Shown here in pieces: positions 1-8,830 of a stretch of 64,000 nucleotides of DNA. Within the stretch, counting starts at the first letter, position 1. Every line of letters starts with the position of its first letter. This stretch comes from Bradyrhizobium retamae. GTDB taxonomy: Bacteria; Pseudomonadota; Alphaproteobacteria; Rhizobiales; Xanthobacteraceae. A program made the translations under genes and the position numbers. The notes beneath the pieces are model-generated. The model was not told the DNA's origin, ran no database searches, and saw only the letters and a program-made list of their open reading frames with translations. The stretch spans positions 46,400 to 110,399 of the forward strand of contig NZ_LLYA01000154.1 in the NCBI RefSeq assembly GCF_001440415.1, in the 5' to 3' direction.

Positions 1-754
1 CGGAGCCCTGGCCCTTGGCGAAAGGCTGTTCGAGCAGCCGGATCAGATACAGGACGTAGACGAACATGTAGGTGATGAATCCAAACAACAGGGCCGCGGC
101 CGGATCGCCCTCCGTCTTCAGCAGGAGCAACAGGACGATGATCGAGAACACCAGCGTTTGCACGAGCACATGCACCGATGGAACGAATTCGACGCGCTGG
201 ATGGTGTAGATGCGAAGCAGAGCCCTGCGGATCGCATCCTGATTAGTGCGAAGACGCACGACGAAATTCGCAGCCATGCCCATTCCCTCCAGTCGACCGA
301 GGATGGGCGTCAGCTTGCTGAGTTCGTCAAGCACAGGGGCAATGTTCTTGTGGTCGTAGGCACGGTCCAGGCCTTCGCGCAGCTTTGCAATGACCCCGAT
401 CAGGATCAGCCGCGCTTCCCTGAGATTGAAGCGCTCGTTGGTTTGCGCGAAGCATTCCAGATCGCCGTCGATTGCTTCGGTCGCGGTGCGCAGTGCCGTC
501 GGAATTTGTTCGGCTTCCTTGTAATCCTTGAGAATGCTCGACAGCAGGAAGCCGATGATGAAGATGGCGCCGCCAATGCCGCTGGTCACCAGCCCGTTGA
601 GCTCGAGGAACTCGAATCCGAGATAGTGAACGATTGCCTTGGCGCCGCCGAGTAACAGGACGATGATGCCGACCGTGAAGAACAGGCGGAATTTCTTCCG
701 CAGGCTGATTTCGGCGCCGCCGAAAGGGAGATGCGAGGTGATTGAAGACGGCAA
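1..754 (-). CDS. Conserved membrane protein of unknown function (C-terminus off the window edge)
   Basis: An open frame of at least 251 codons runs off the left edge and has no stop inside the window. The translation starts PSSITSHLPFGG and shows four hydrophobic segments: FFTVGIIVLLLGG and GIGGAIFIIGFLLSS near the N-terminus, VLVQTLVFSIIVLLLLL and ALLFGFITYMFVYVLYLI near the end. Between the two pairs lies a soluble, mostly helical region of about 130 residues. This gives two hairpins joined by a cytoplasmic helical domain, a layout seen in bestrophin-like and DUF4239-type proteins, but I cannot assign a family. No ATG lies in frame; I chose the TTG at 752-754, with a GGAAAGG Shine-Dalgarno-like run about 11 bases upstream. 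The frame stays open further upstream but offers no better start. That the gene is real is clear from its composition; the function is unknown. Confidence 0.7.
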   Translation of the reverse strand, partial: MPSSITSHLPFGGAEISLRKKFRLFFTVGIIVLLLGGAKAIVHYLGFEFLELNGLVTSGIGGAIFIIGFLLSSILKDYKEAEQIPTALRTATEAIDGDLECFAQTNERFNLREARLILIGVIAKLREGLDRAYDHKNIAPVLDELSKLTPILGRLEGMGMAANFVVRLRTNQDAIRRALLRIYTIQRVEFVPSVHVLVQTLVFSIIVLLLLLKTEGDPAAALLFGFITYMFVYVLYLIRLLEQPFAKGQGS

Positions 755-1002
755 AGCGGCAATATCCTTTCCCTGGGCGCGCAGAGCTCTGAAACCGCTG
801 AAGACGAGCCGCGCCCGACCCGCTCGCCTCCAGATGCATGGCGCAGATAATTGCTAAGGCTGTAAATGGGTTCCCGCTTCGGGCAGTGTTGGCGACATAT
901 CACCACGATGGCATCGGGACGGCACGGCGGAACCGTGGCCAGCCAATCTGACCGATTTGCTACTAATCCGAACTGTGCTGCGCCTGAATGCCCGGTGCGC
1001 GA
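755..1002. other. Intergenic region, nothing clear
   Basis: Upstream region of the partial membrane protein. Open frames here are short and lack the codon bias of the neighbours. No hairpin or promoter stands out. Confidence 0.4.
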
Positions 1003-1074
1003 TTACAACAGCATGCTGATGGCCACGACGATGAACGGCGCGGCCACCAGCAAGACCGGCCACAGCCGGAACAT
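1003..1074 (-). CDS. Candidate 23-residue membrane peptide, coupled to the preceding gene
   Basis: The ATG shares its A with the stop codon of the upstream coiled-coil protein (TGATG), and 23 codons follow before TAA. The peptide starts MFRLWPVLLVAA and ends VAISMLL. It is one uninterrupted hydrophobic helix after a single N-terminal arginine, like known bacterial single-span miniproteins. The TGATG overlap suggests translational coupling. No separate Shine-Dalgarno is evident. Random GC-rich sequence can encode hydrophobic stretches, so this remains a candidate. It could act as a partner of the coiled-coil protein, which is inference from position only. Confidence 0.4.
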   Translation of the reverse strand: MFRLWPVLLVAAPFIVVAISMLL

Positions 1075-1628
1075 CAGGCAGCGATACTACCGCCTGCGGC
1101 GATCTTCTTTTTGAGCGTCTCGCAGACACTGCGGACTTCGGACGTCATCAGGGAACAATCCTCGATCTGCAGGAAGTAGCGCTTGCCTTCCTCGCGATAG
1201 TTCGCAGCCAATTCCTTGATCTCGGAAACCATGGCGTGAACGCCAGCCACCATCGCTTCACATCGTTTGGCGGCGTCAGTCAGTTCCGCACCGAGTGCTT
1301 CAATCTCCTTTACTGCCGCATCATACTCGCGGACCACAGCTTCGGCCGAGAGTTTGCCCACCTGATTGACCCCCTCCTTGTGCTCGACATAGTCGGGCAT
1401 CGGGCCTTTCGGCAACGGGTGGTCATCGCTGTGGGGTATTTCTCGGATGGCGGGCGCTCGCCGGGCGTTGTAGATGAGAGTACCGATTTCCCCTTCGATT
1501 TCATTAGCGTCAAGCAATGGAGATCGAGTGAGGATTTCTGTGGTTAAAGACATCGACTTTTGCTCCAAATTGTTTACGCGGAGAGCGAAGAATTTAGCAT
1601 CGTCAATGGGAATGTCATCCTTGTCCAC
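1074..1628 (-). CDS. Hypothetical coiled-coil protein
   Basis: A 184-residue soluble protein with no signal peptide or membrane span. Residues from about 95 to 160 are rich in Ala, Glu and Lys with heptad-like spacing (VVREYDAAVKEIEALGAEL), which points to a coiled coil. It ends KKKIAAGGSIAA. I recognise no family. The start is uncertain: the longest frame begins at GTG 1628, while an ATG at 1553 (MSLTTEIL) has a GGAG nine bases upstream and would give a 159-residue protein. The shorter form has the better ribosome binding site. The stop overlaps the start of a possible tiny membrane peptide. Confidence 0.6.
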   Translation of the reverse strand: MDKDDIPIDDAKFFALRVNNLEQKSMSLTTEILTRSPLLDANEIEGEIGTLIYNARRAPAIREIPHSDDHPLPKGPMPDYVEHKEGVNQVGKLSAEAVVREYDAAVKEIEALGAELTDAAKRCEAMVAGVHAMVSEIKELAANYREEGKRYFLQIEDCSLMTSEVRSVCETLKKKIAAGGSIAA

Positions 1629-1759
1629 AGGTCGTTATGTTTCCTTCCAGACATTGGAACCGCCGCGTTGGTATCATGGTCATGACGGTTACCGGGCAAC
1701 GCTGCACAATTTGAGATGCAGCAATCCCCTCGACGCAGCTCTAGCTCGAAGATCAAGAG
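1629..1759. other. Intergenic spacer
   Basis: Spacer between two minus-strand genes. It presumably carries the promoter of the coiled-coil gene, but I see no convincing -35/-10 pair. Confidence 0.3.
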
Positions 1760-2491
1760 TTAGCCGCGCTTGCGACGGCGGTAATCCCGCTTCTTCGGCT
1801 TCGGTGCAAGTTCCGGCATCGCCGCCTGCACTTGCTGATACCTCGCCAGCATGCGGTCAAAGCTGGCGTTGAGTGCCCCGGCGATCTCGGGCCGCTTCTC
1901 GAGCCCGGCGAGCAGCAGGCCGGCGGCCTCGATGGTGGAGAGGCCGTCGCGGCGCGGTTCCTTGCGGAGTTTGCCGTAACGCGAGGGGCGCTTCGGGCCC
2001 AGAATAATCCGCTGGCATTTCAGCATCCACGCGTTGCGCCACCACAGCGCCTTGGCTTGGCTCCATGTGCCGTCCAGCAGCACGACGCCTTCGATGTCGG
2101 ACAGGATGGCGCGCTGGTGCGGTTCGACCTCGCCCTTGCGGTTGATCGCCACGATCTCGGCATCGGTGTCGAGATCGCTGACCTTGGCCGAGCCGAGATA
2201 GAGCACCGCCCAACGGGAGGGATCGTCGACCTTCCGTCCCAGTGCCTTGGAGAGGCTTGGCCAGGACAGGCCGATTTTGACGACGGCGTCTTTGAAGTGC
2301 ATAGCCGTCAGCCGCGCCGTGCCGAGCGTCCTGTCCTGTTCCTGCGGATGCTGCAGGATCAGGAGCGAGATATTGCTCTCGATCGGCTTGACGCTGTCGC
2401 AGATGCAGAGCGGCAGCGGCTTGCCGCAATGTGCACAGTCCGGAACGGCCTCCACCGCGGTTCCGGCCTCGGAACTGGATTGGTTTGACAT
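1760..2491 (-). CDS. DTW-domain protein, probable tRNA-uridine aminocarboxypropyltransferase
   Basis: A 243-residue protein of the DTW family. Family members such as E. coli TapT transfer the 3-amino-3-carboxypropyl group of S-adenosylmethionine to a uridine in tRNA (acp3U). The naming motif appears as LLDGTWSQAKALWWRN, after an N-terminal four-cysteine cluster (CAHCGKPLPLCICD) that probably binds zinc. The C-terminus is very basic (KPKKRDYRRRKRG), as expected for an RNA-binding protein. I chose ATG 2491 (MSNQSS); the frame is open to a TTG at 2527 that abuts the upstream stop. It follows directly after the second RND pump gene and is probably cotranscribed with the efflux operon, although the functions are unrelated. 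Confidence 0.85.
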   Translation of the reverse strand: MSNQSSSEAGTAVEAVPDCAHCGKPLPLCICDSVKPIESNISLLILQHPQEQDRTLGTARLTAMHFKDAVVKIGLSWPSLSKALGRKVDDPSRWAVLYLGSAKVSDLDTDAEIVAINRKGEVEPHQRAILSDIEGVVLLDGTWSQAKALWWRNAWMLKCQRIILGPKRPSRYGKLRKEPRRDGLSTIEAAGLLLAGLEKRPEIAGALNASFDRMLARYQQVQAAMPELAPKPKKRDYRRRKRG

Positions 2492-2527
2492 CCGCCCGCT
2501 ATACGCTTTCCGCAGGCAGTAATCCAA

Positions 2528-5500
2528 CTATTCGGCAGGCGCGGCGATCGCGGCCGGTCGCGATCGCCGCCGCAGCCGGTCGATCAGGAGATAGATCACC
2601 GGCGTCGTGTACAGCGTCAGGATCTGCGACACGACCAGTCCGCCGATGATGGTGATGCCGAGCGGCCGGCGCAGCTCGGTGCCGGGGCCGGTGGCGATGA
2701 CCAGCGGAATGCCAGCGAACAGCGCCGCCATCGTCGTCATCAGGATCGGCCGGAAGCGGGCGCGGCAGGCCTCGAAGATCGCGTCAGCCGACGACAGGCC
2801 CCGGTGGCGCTCGGCATCGAGCGCGAAGTCCACCATCATGATGCCGTTCTTCTTGACGATGCCGATCAGCAGGATAATGCCGACAAAGGCGATCACGGTC
2901 AGCGGCGTATTGGTCACCTGCAGCGCCAGCAGCGCGCCGAGACCTGCGGATGGCAGGGTGGAGATGATCGTGATCGGATGCGCCAGGCTCTCATAGAGCA
3001 CGCCGAGCACGATATACATCGCCACCAATGCGCCGAGGATCAGAAGCGGCTGCCGCCCGCTGGTCCTATCGAAGTCGCCGGCACTGCCGTCGAAACTGCC
3101 GCGGATGCCCTCCGGCATATGCAGCTCCTCGACCGCGCGCTGGATGTTGGAGGTCGCGACCTCCAGCGGCACATCGGGCAGCAGATTGAACGAGACCGTC
3201 GTCGAGGGGAACGATTGCGAGTGGTACACCGCAAGCGGCGACAGGCCGCGCTGGTAGCGCACCACGGCCGATAGCGGCACCTGGGCGTCGTTGGCACCTG
3301 CCACATAGATCCGCTCCAAATTGGAAGGATCGCTCTGGAACTTCGGGTCGATTTCCAGCACCACCATGTACTGGTTGCGCTGGGTATAGATGATCGAAAT
3401 CTGGCGCTGCGCGAAGGCGTTGTTCAGGGCGTTGTCGATGTCCTGGACGCTAACGCCGAGGCTCGAGGCGGTCTTGCGGTCGATCACCAGCGACAATTGC
3501 AGCCCGCCGGGGTCGCGGTCGCTGGAGATGTCGGTGATACCCTCCACCGTCTCCATGCGCTTGGCGACCAGCGGCGCCCATTTCTGCAGGAGCTCGAGAT
3601 TCGTGCTCGACAGCGTGTACTGGTAATCGGAATCGCTTTGCCTACCGCCGGTGCGGAGGTCCTGCGCCGCGAACATGAACAGGCGGATGCCGGCGACCCG
3701 GTAGAGATTCTTGCGCAGGCGATCGATCACCTGCGCCGTCGACATGCCGGCCCGCTCCTCCGGCGGCTTCAGGCTGATGAACATGGTGCCGCGGTTGGAG
3801 CCGCCGCCGCCCGGACCGGCGGTGCCGCCGAGTGAAGAGCCGATGGCGGCGACCGCCGGATCGGCCATCACGATATCGGCCAGTTGCTGCTGCAGCCCGA
3901 GCATCGCCTGGAACGAGGTATCGGGAGATGCGCGCGTGGCGCCGATCACAAGACCGCTGTCGTCGGTCGGGAAGTAGCCTTTCGGCGTCTTGATATAGAG
4001 CACCACCGTCAGCGCAATGGTGGCAAAGAACACGAGTAGGGTCAGGAACGGGAAGCCGAGCACCGCCCGCAGCGTCCAGGTGTAGAAGGAAACGATGCGC
4101 GACAGCGTGCCCTCGACCAGCCGGTCGAACCAGGTCGCACGATCGGAGGTCGCTTCCTTGATATAATGCGCGCAGATCATCGGCGTGATCGTGAGTGACA
4201 CGACCGTCGACACCACGATGGCAAAGGTCAACGTCAGAGAGAATTCGCGCAGCAGCCGGCCGACGATGCCGTCCATGAAAATCAGCGGCGTGAAGGCCGC
4301 GATCAGCGACAGGCTGATCGACAGCACGGTGAAGCCGATCTGCTTGGCGCCTTCGAGCGCCGCCGGATACGGCGCCATGCCATGTTCTAGGTTGCGGTAC
4401 ATGTTCTCGATCATGACGATGGCGTCGTCAACCACGAAGCCGACCGAGATCGCCAACGCCATCAGCGACAGATTGTCGATCGAGAAGCCGGCGAGCCACA
4501 TCCCGGCGCAGGTGCCGGCCAGCGCCAGCGGCACCGAAACGCCGGCCGCAATGGTCGGCGTCAGCCGCCGCAGGAACGCGAACACCACCACCATGACGAG
4601 AAATGCCGTCGCCAGCAGCGTGTACTGCATGTCGAGCACGCTGGCGCGGATGGTGCCGGTGCGGTCGACGAGGGTCGAAATTTCCACGCCGCCGGGCAGC
4701 CACTGCTTCAGTTCGGGCAGCAGCGCCCTCACCCGGTCGACAGTATCGATCACGTTGGCATCGCCCTGCTTGGTGATCTGGATCAGGACCGCCGGCTGCT
4801 TGTTGAACCAGGCGATCGAGCGGCTGTTGCGGACGGAATCCTCGACCTCGGCGACATCGACGAGGCGGACGAAATTGCCGGCCGAACTCTTGATGATGAT
4901 GTCGCGGAATTCGGCCGCGGTACGCATCTGCTTGTTGGTCGAGATCGTCTCGCTCTGGCGGCCGCCGTTGAAAATGCCGACCGGTCCCAGCGGATTGGCA
5001 TTGATGATGGCGAGCCGCACGTCGTCGGTCGCGATCCCGGCATTCGACAGCGCCACGGGGTTCAGCGCAATCCGTACCGCCGGCTGGTCGGCGCCGGTGA
5101 CGTTGACTTCGCCTACCCCCGGAACCTGCGAGATGCGCTGCGCAATCACGGTATCGGCGACGTCATACATCGCACTCGTCGTCAGCGTCTTAGACGTCAG
5201 CGCCAGCACGAACACCGGGGCGGCCGCGGGATTGGCCTTGCGGAATCGTGGCAACGACGGCAGGTCGGTCGGCAGATCCGCCAGCGAAGCGTTGATCGCC
5301 GCCTGCACGTCGCGCGCGGCGCGGTCGATGTTGCGGCCGATCGAGAACTGCAACTGGATGCTGGTGGTGCCGAGCGAACTGGTCGAGGTGATCCGGTCAA
5401 GGCCCGCAATCTGGCCGAGCCGGCGCTCCAACGGCGCGGCGACCGTCGAGGCCATCACGGAAGGATCGGCGCCGGGACGCGTGGCGGACACCCGGATCAT

Positions 5501-5632
5501 CGGGAAGTCGATGTTGGGCACCGACGAGACCGGCAGGAAAACATAGGCGACCATGCCGACGAGGAAGAGCCCGATCGCCAGCAGCGTGGTACCAACCGGC
5601 CGGCGGATGAAGGGCTCCGAGATCGATGCCAT
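2528..5632 (-). CDS. RND efflux pump, inner-membrane subunit (MdtC-like)
   Basis: A 1034-residue proton-driven RND multidrug pump of the HAE1 family. It starts with the usual ISEPFIRRPVGTT and has the large periplasmic loops after TM1 and TM7. The proton-relay aspartates sit in FVVDDAIVMIENM and the conserved lysine in GIVKKNGIMMVDFALDAE. It begins one base after the upstream RND gene stops, so the two are cotranscribed. Two different RND genes in tandem behind one adaptor is the arrangement of E. coli mdtABC, where MdtB and MdtC form a mixed trimer; a mixed trimer here is inference. Substrates cannot be read from the sequence. Confidence 0.93.
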   Translation of the reverse strand: MASISEPFIRRPVGTTLLAIGLFLVGMVAYVFLPVSSVPNIDFPMIRVSATRPGADPSVMASTVAAPLERRLGQIAGLDRITSTSSLGTTSIQLQFSIGRNIDRAARDVQAAINASLADLPTDLPSLPRFRKANPAAAPVFVLALTSKTLTTSAMYDVADTVIAQRISQVPGVGEVNVTGADQPAVRIALNPVALSNAGIATDDVRLAIINANPLGPVGIFNGGRQSETISTNKQMRTAAEFRDIIIKSSAGNFVRLVDVAEVEDSVRNSRSIAWFNKQPAVLIQITKQGDANVIDTVDRVRALLPELKQWLPGGVEISTLVDRTGTIRASVLDMQYTLLATAFLVMVVVFAFLRRLTPTIAAGVSVPLALAGTCAGMWLAGFSIDNLSLMALAISVGFVVDDAIVMIENMYRNLEHGMAPYPAALEGAKQIGFTVLSISLSLIAAFTPLIFMDGIVGRLLREFSLTLTFAIVVSTVVSLTITPMICAHYIKEATSDRATWFDRLVEGTLSRIVSFYTWTLRAVLGFPFLTLLVFFATIALTVVLYIKTPKGYFPTDDSGLVIGATRASPDTSFQAMLGLQQQLADIVMADPAVAAIGSSLGGTAGPGGGGSNRGTMFISLKPPEERAGMSTAQVIDRLRKNLYRVAGIRLFMFAAQDLRTGGRQSDSDYQYTLSSTNLELLQKWAPLVAKRMETVEGITDISSDRDPGGLQLSLVIDRKTASSLGVSVQDIDNALNNAFAQRQISIIYTQRNQYMVVLEIDPKFQSDPSNLERIYVAGANDAQVPLSAVVRYQRGLSPLAVYHSQSFPSTTVSFNLLPDVPLEVATSNIQRAVEELHMPEGIRGSFDGSAGDFDRTSGRQPLLILGALVAMYIVLGVLYESLAHPITIISTLPSAGLGALLALQVTNTPLTVIAFVGIILLIGIVKKNGIMMVDFALDAERHRGLSSADAIFEACRARFRPILMTTMAALFAGIPLVIATGPGTELRRPLGITIIGGLVVSQILTLYTTPVIYLLIDRLRRRSRPAAIAAPAE

Positions 5633-8600
5633 CTACTGCATCCCCTCGGTGGCGCCAGCGACCGGCGGCCCGGTGGGCCCTGGCTCCGGCACGGCCTTCT
5701 GAATTTTCCGGTTGAGCCGGTCGAGCGCCAGGTAAATCACCGGCGTCGTATAGAGCGTCAGCAATTGGCTCAGCAGCAAGCCGCCGATGATGGAAATGCC
5801 GAGCGGAAAGCGCAATTCTGCGCCAGTACCGCTTTCGATCGCCAGCGGCAGCGCGCCGAACAGCGCCGCCAGCGTCGTCATCATAATGGGGCGGAAGCGC
5901 AACAGGCAGGCCTGCACGATGGCTTCGTTCGGCGACATGCCCTGATGCCGCTCGGCTTCAAGCGCAAAGTCGATCATCATGATCGCGTTCTTCTTGACGA
6001 TGCCCATCAGCAGGATGATGCCGATCAGGCCGATCACCGACAGGTCCTGCCCGAACAACATCAGCGCCAGAATGGCGCCGACGCCGGCGGACGGCAGCGT
6101 CGAGAGAATGGTGATCGGGTGAATGTAGCTCTCATAGAGCACGCCAAGCACGATGTAGATGGTGACGATCGCCGCCAGAATGAGCCATGGCTGGCCGGCC
6201 AGCGACTTGGCGAATTCGGCCGCGTCACCCGCATAGACGCCGACAATGCTGCCAGGCATGCCGATCCTGGTCTCGATCTGCTTGACCGCCTCGACGGCAT
6301 CGCCCAACGCCTCGCCGGGGGCGAGGTTGAAACTGAGCGAGACGGCCGGAAACTGCGCGAGATGCGAAATCGCCAGCGGCGCGGTCGTGCGGGTCAGCGT
6401 CGCCACTGCCGACAGCGGCACCTGGGCGCCGGGCGCGCCGGCGGTCGTGCTCGCGGCCCCCGGGAGATAGAGTTTCGACAGGATCGAGGGGTCGCGCTGG
6501 TACATCGGCATCGCCTCCAGCACCACGCGATACTGGTTGGCCTGGCCGTAGATCGTCGAAATCTGCCGCTGCGCAAAGGCGTCATTGAGGGTGTCGTTGA
6601 CCGCCTGGAGGCTGACGCCGAGCTGGCCGGCGCGTTGACGATCGATGTTGAGCGCGGCGCGCAAGCCGCCCTCCTGCGCTTCCGACGAGACATCGCGGAA
6701 CAGCGGATCCCGGCGCATCTCGGCAATGAGCTTCTGCGACCATAGCGAGACCTGCGCGGCATCGGTGCCGGTCAGTATGTACTGGTACTGCGAGCGGCTC
6801 GACTGGGTCGAGATCTGCACGTCCTGCACCGGCTGGAAATAGATGGTCATGCCGGGAATTTTCGCTGTGCGCTGTTTCAGCCGGTCGACCACCACGGAAA
6901 TATCATCGTGCCGCTCGCCGCGCGGCCTAAGCGTCATCACCAGACGCCCGACATTGGTGGTCGGATTGACCGATCCGGCCCCGATCACGGAGACGACGCC
7001 GATCACGTCTGGATCGGCCTGGATCGCGGCCGCCGCCGTCGCCTGCCGGCTTTGCATCTCGGCAAAGGAAACATCGGGACCGGCCTCGGTCACTGCGGTG
7101 ATCGAGGCCGTATCCTGCAGCGGCAGAAAGCCCTTCGGCGCGATCACATACATGATTAGCGTCGCGGCGATGGTGGCGAACGTCACCACAAGGGTCGCGC
7201 GCTGGCGCCGCAGCACCCACAGCAGCGTGCGATGGTAGAAGGCGACCATGCGGTCGATAAAGCGGCTGACGGCGGCAAGCCCTGGGACCGTCATCTCTTC
7301 CCCGACATGCTTGAGCAGCCGCGAACACATCATCGGCGTCAGCGTCAGCGAGACGATCGCCGAGGTCACGACCGCAATCGTCAGCGTCAGCGCAAATTCG
7401 CGGAACATGCGCCCGACCAGCCCTGACATGAACAGAAGTGGAATGAATACCGCGGTCAGCGACACCGTCAGCGAGATCACGGTAAAACCGATTTCGCTGG
7501 CGCCCTTCAGCGACGCCTCCATCACCGACTCGCCGTCTTCCATGTGACGGACGATGTTCTCGATCATCACGATGGCGTCGTCGACCACGAATCCGGTGCC
7601 GATCGTCAGCGCCATCAGCGACAGATTGTCGAGGCTGAAGCCTGCAAAATACATGATGCCGAAGCTCGTGATCAGCGACAGCGGCAGCGCCACGCCCGCG
7701 ATCAGGGTCGCGCGCAGCGACCGCAGGAACAGCAACACCACCAGCGTCACCAGCACCACGGAAAGGATCAGCGTGAACTGGACGTCCCGCACCGAGGCAC
7801 GGATGGTGACGGTGCGGTCGGAGACGATGGTCAGATTGACGCCGGCCGGAATCGCGCGCTGCACCTTGGGTATTTCGTCGCGGATCTGCCTGACGACCTC
7901 GATAACGTTGGCGCCGGGCTGGCGCTGGATGTCGATGATGACGGCCGGCGTGCCCTGATACCAGCCGCCGGTGCGATCGTTTTCCAGCCCGTCGATGATG
8001 GTGGCGACGTCGCCGATCGTGACGGGTGAGCCGTTGCGATAGGCGATGATGATGGGCTTGTAAGCCTCCGCTGCCGCAATCTGGTCGTTGGCGGCAATGG
8101 TGTAGGCCTGCTGCGCACCGTCGAGCGATCCCTTCGGCCCTGAGACGTTGGCGCCCGCGATGGCGCTACGCAAATCTTCCATCGAGATGCCGTAAGCGGC
8201 GAGCCGCGCCAGATCGGCCTGCACCCGCACCGCAGGCTTGAGCCCGCCGAGGATTGCAACGCGCCCGACGCCGGAAATCTGGCTGAGCCGCTGGCCGAGG
8301 ATGGTGTCGGCTATATCGCTCATGGCGCGCAGCGAAATCGTCTCCGACGTCAGCGCCAGAGTCAAAACCGGCGCATCCGCCGGGTTTACCTTGGCGTAGG
8401 TCGGCGGATACGGCAGATTCCTTGGCAGGATGCCCGCCGCTGCGTTGATGGCCGCCTGCACATCCTGGGTGGCGCCGTCGATGTCGCGGTTGAGGTCGAA
8501 CTGCAGCGATATCTGGCTGACGCCGAACGAGGAGGTCGACTGCATCGAGGACAGCGAGGGAATCTGCCCGAGCTGGCGCTCCAGCGGCGCCGTGATGAGC

Positions 8601-8782
8601 GAGGCGACCACGTCGGGGCTGGCGCCCGGCAGTTGCGTCGTCACCTGCACGGTCGGGAAATCGACCTGCGGCAGCGCCGATACCGGCAGCGCCCAGTAGC
8701 CGAGCGCGCCGCCGATCATCAGCGCGATCCCAAGTAGCGAGGTCGCGATCGGCCGGCGGATGAACGGTTCGGAGACGCTCAT
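5633..8782 (-). CDS. RND efflux pump, inner-membrane subunit (MdtB-like)
   Basis: A 1049-residue RND permease, paralogous to the next gene and of full family length. The N-terminus is VSEPFIRRPIATSLLGIA. The proton-relay pair is in FVVDDAIVMIENI and the lysine in GIVKKNAIMMIDFALEAE. It lies between the adaptor gene and the second pump, ending directly before it. It captures substrates from the periplasm or outer leaflet and passes them via adaptor and outer-membrane channel out of the cell. The 48-base gap to the adaptor gene contains no terminator, supporting one operon. Confidence 0.93.
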   Translation of the reverse strand: MSVSEPFIRRPIATSLLGIALMIGGALGYWALPVSALPQVDFPTVQVTTQLPGASPDVVASLITAPLERQLGQIPSLSSMQSTSSFGVSQISLQFDLNRDIDGATQDVQAAINAAAGILPRNLPYPPTYAKVNPADAPVLTLALTSETISLRAMSDIADTILGQRLSQISGVGRVAILGGLKPAVRVQADLARLAAYGISMEDLRSAIAGANVSGPKGSLDGAQQAYTIAANDQIAAAEAYKPIIIAYRNGSPVTIGDVATIIDGLENDRTGGWYQGTPAVIIDIQRQPGANVIEVVRQIRDEIPKVQRAIPAGVNLTIVSDRTVTIRASVRDVQFTLILSVVLVTLVVLLFLRSLRATLIAGVALPLSLITSFGIMYFAGFSLDNLSLMALTIGTGFVVDDAIVMIENIVRHMEDGESVMEASLKGASEIGFTVISLTVSLTAVFIPLLFMSGLVGRMFREFALTLTIAVVTSAIVSLTLTPMMCSRLLKHVGEEMTVPGLAAVSRFIDRMVAFYHRTLLWVLRRQRATLVVTFATIAATLIMYVIAPKGFLPLQDTASITAVTEAGPDVSFAEMQSRQATAAAAIQADPDVIGVVSVIGAGSVNPTTNVGRLVMTLRPRGERHDDISVVVDRLKQRTAKIPGMTIYFQPVQDVQISTQSSRSQYQYILTGTDAAQVSLWSQKLIAEMRRDPLFRDVSSEAQEGGLRAALNIDRQRAGQLGVSLQAVNDTLNDAFAQRQISTIYGQANQYRVVLEAMPMYQRDPSILSKLYLPGAASTTAGAPGAQVPLSAVATLTRTTAPLAISHLAQFPAVSLSFNLAPGEALGDAVEAVKQIETRIGMPGSIVGVYAGDAAEFAKSLAGQPWLILAAIVTIYIVLGVLYESYIHPITILSTLPSAGVGAILALMLFGQDLSVIGLIGIILLMGIVKKNAIMMIDFALEAERHQGMSPNEAIVQACLLRFRPIMMTTLAALFGALPLAIESGTGAELRFPLGISIIGGLLLSQLLTLYTTPVIYLALDRLNRKIQKAVPEPGPTGPPVAGATEGMQ

Positions 8783-8830
8783 GGTTGCGTGCTCACTTTA
8801 CGAATTCATTTCAGGCGTACGGCGTATCGA

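Noticed and set aside
854..1129. 91-codon minus-strand frame overlapping the coiled-coil gene end
   Set aside because: It overlaps a better-supported gene in another frame and is Arg/Ser/Pro-rich.
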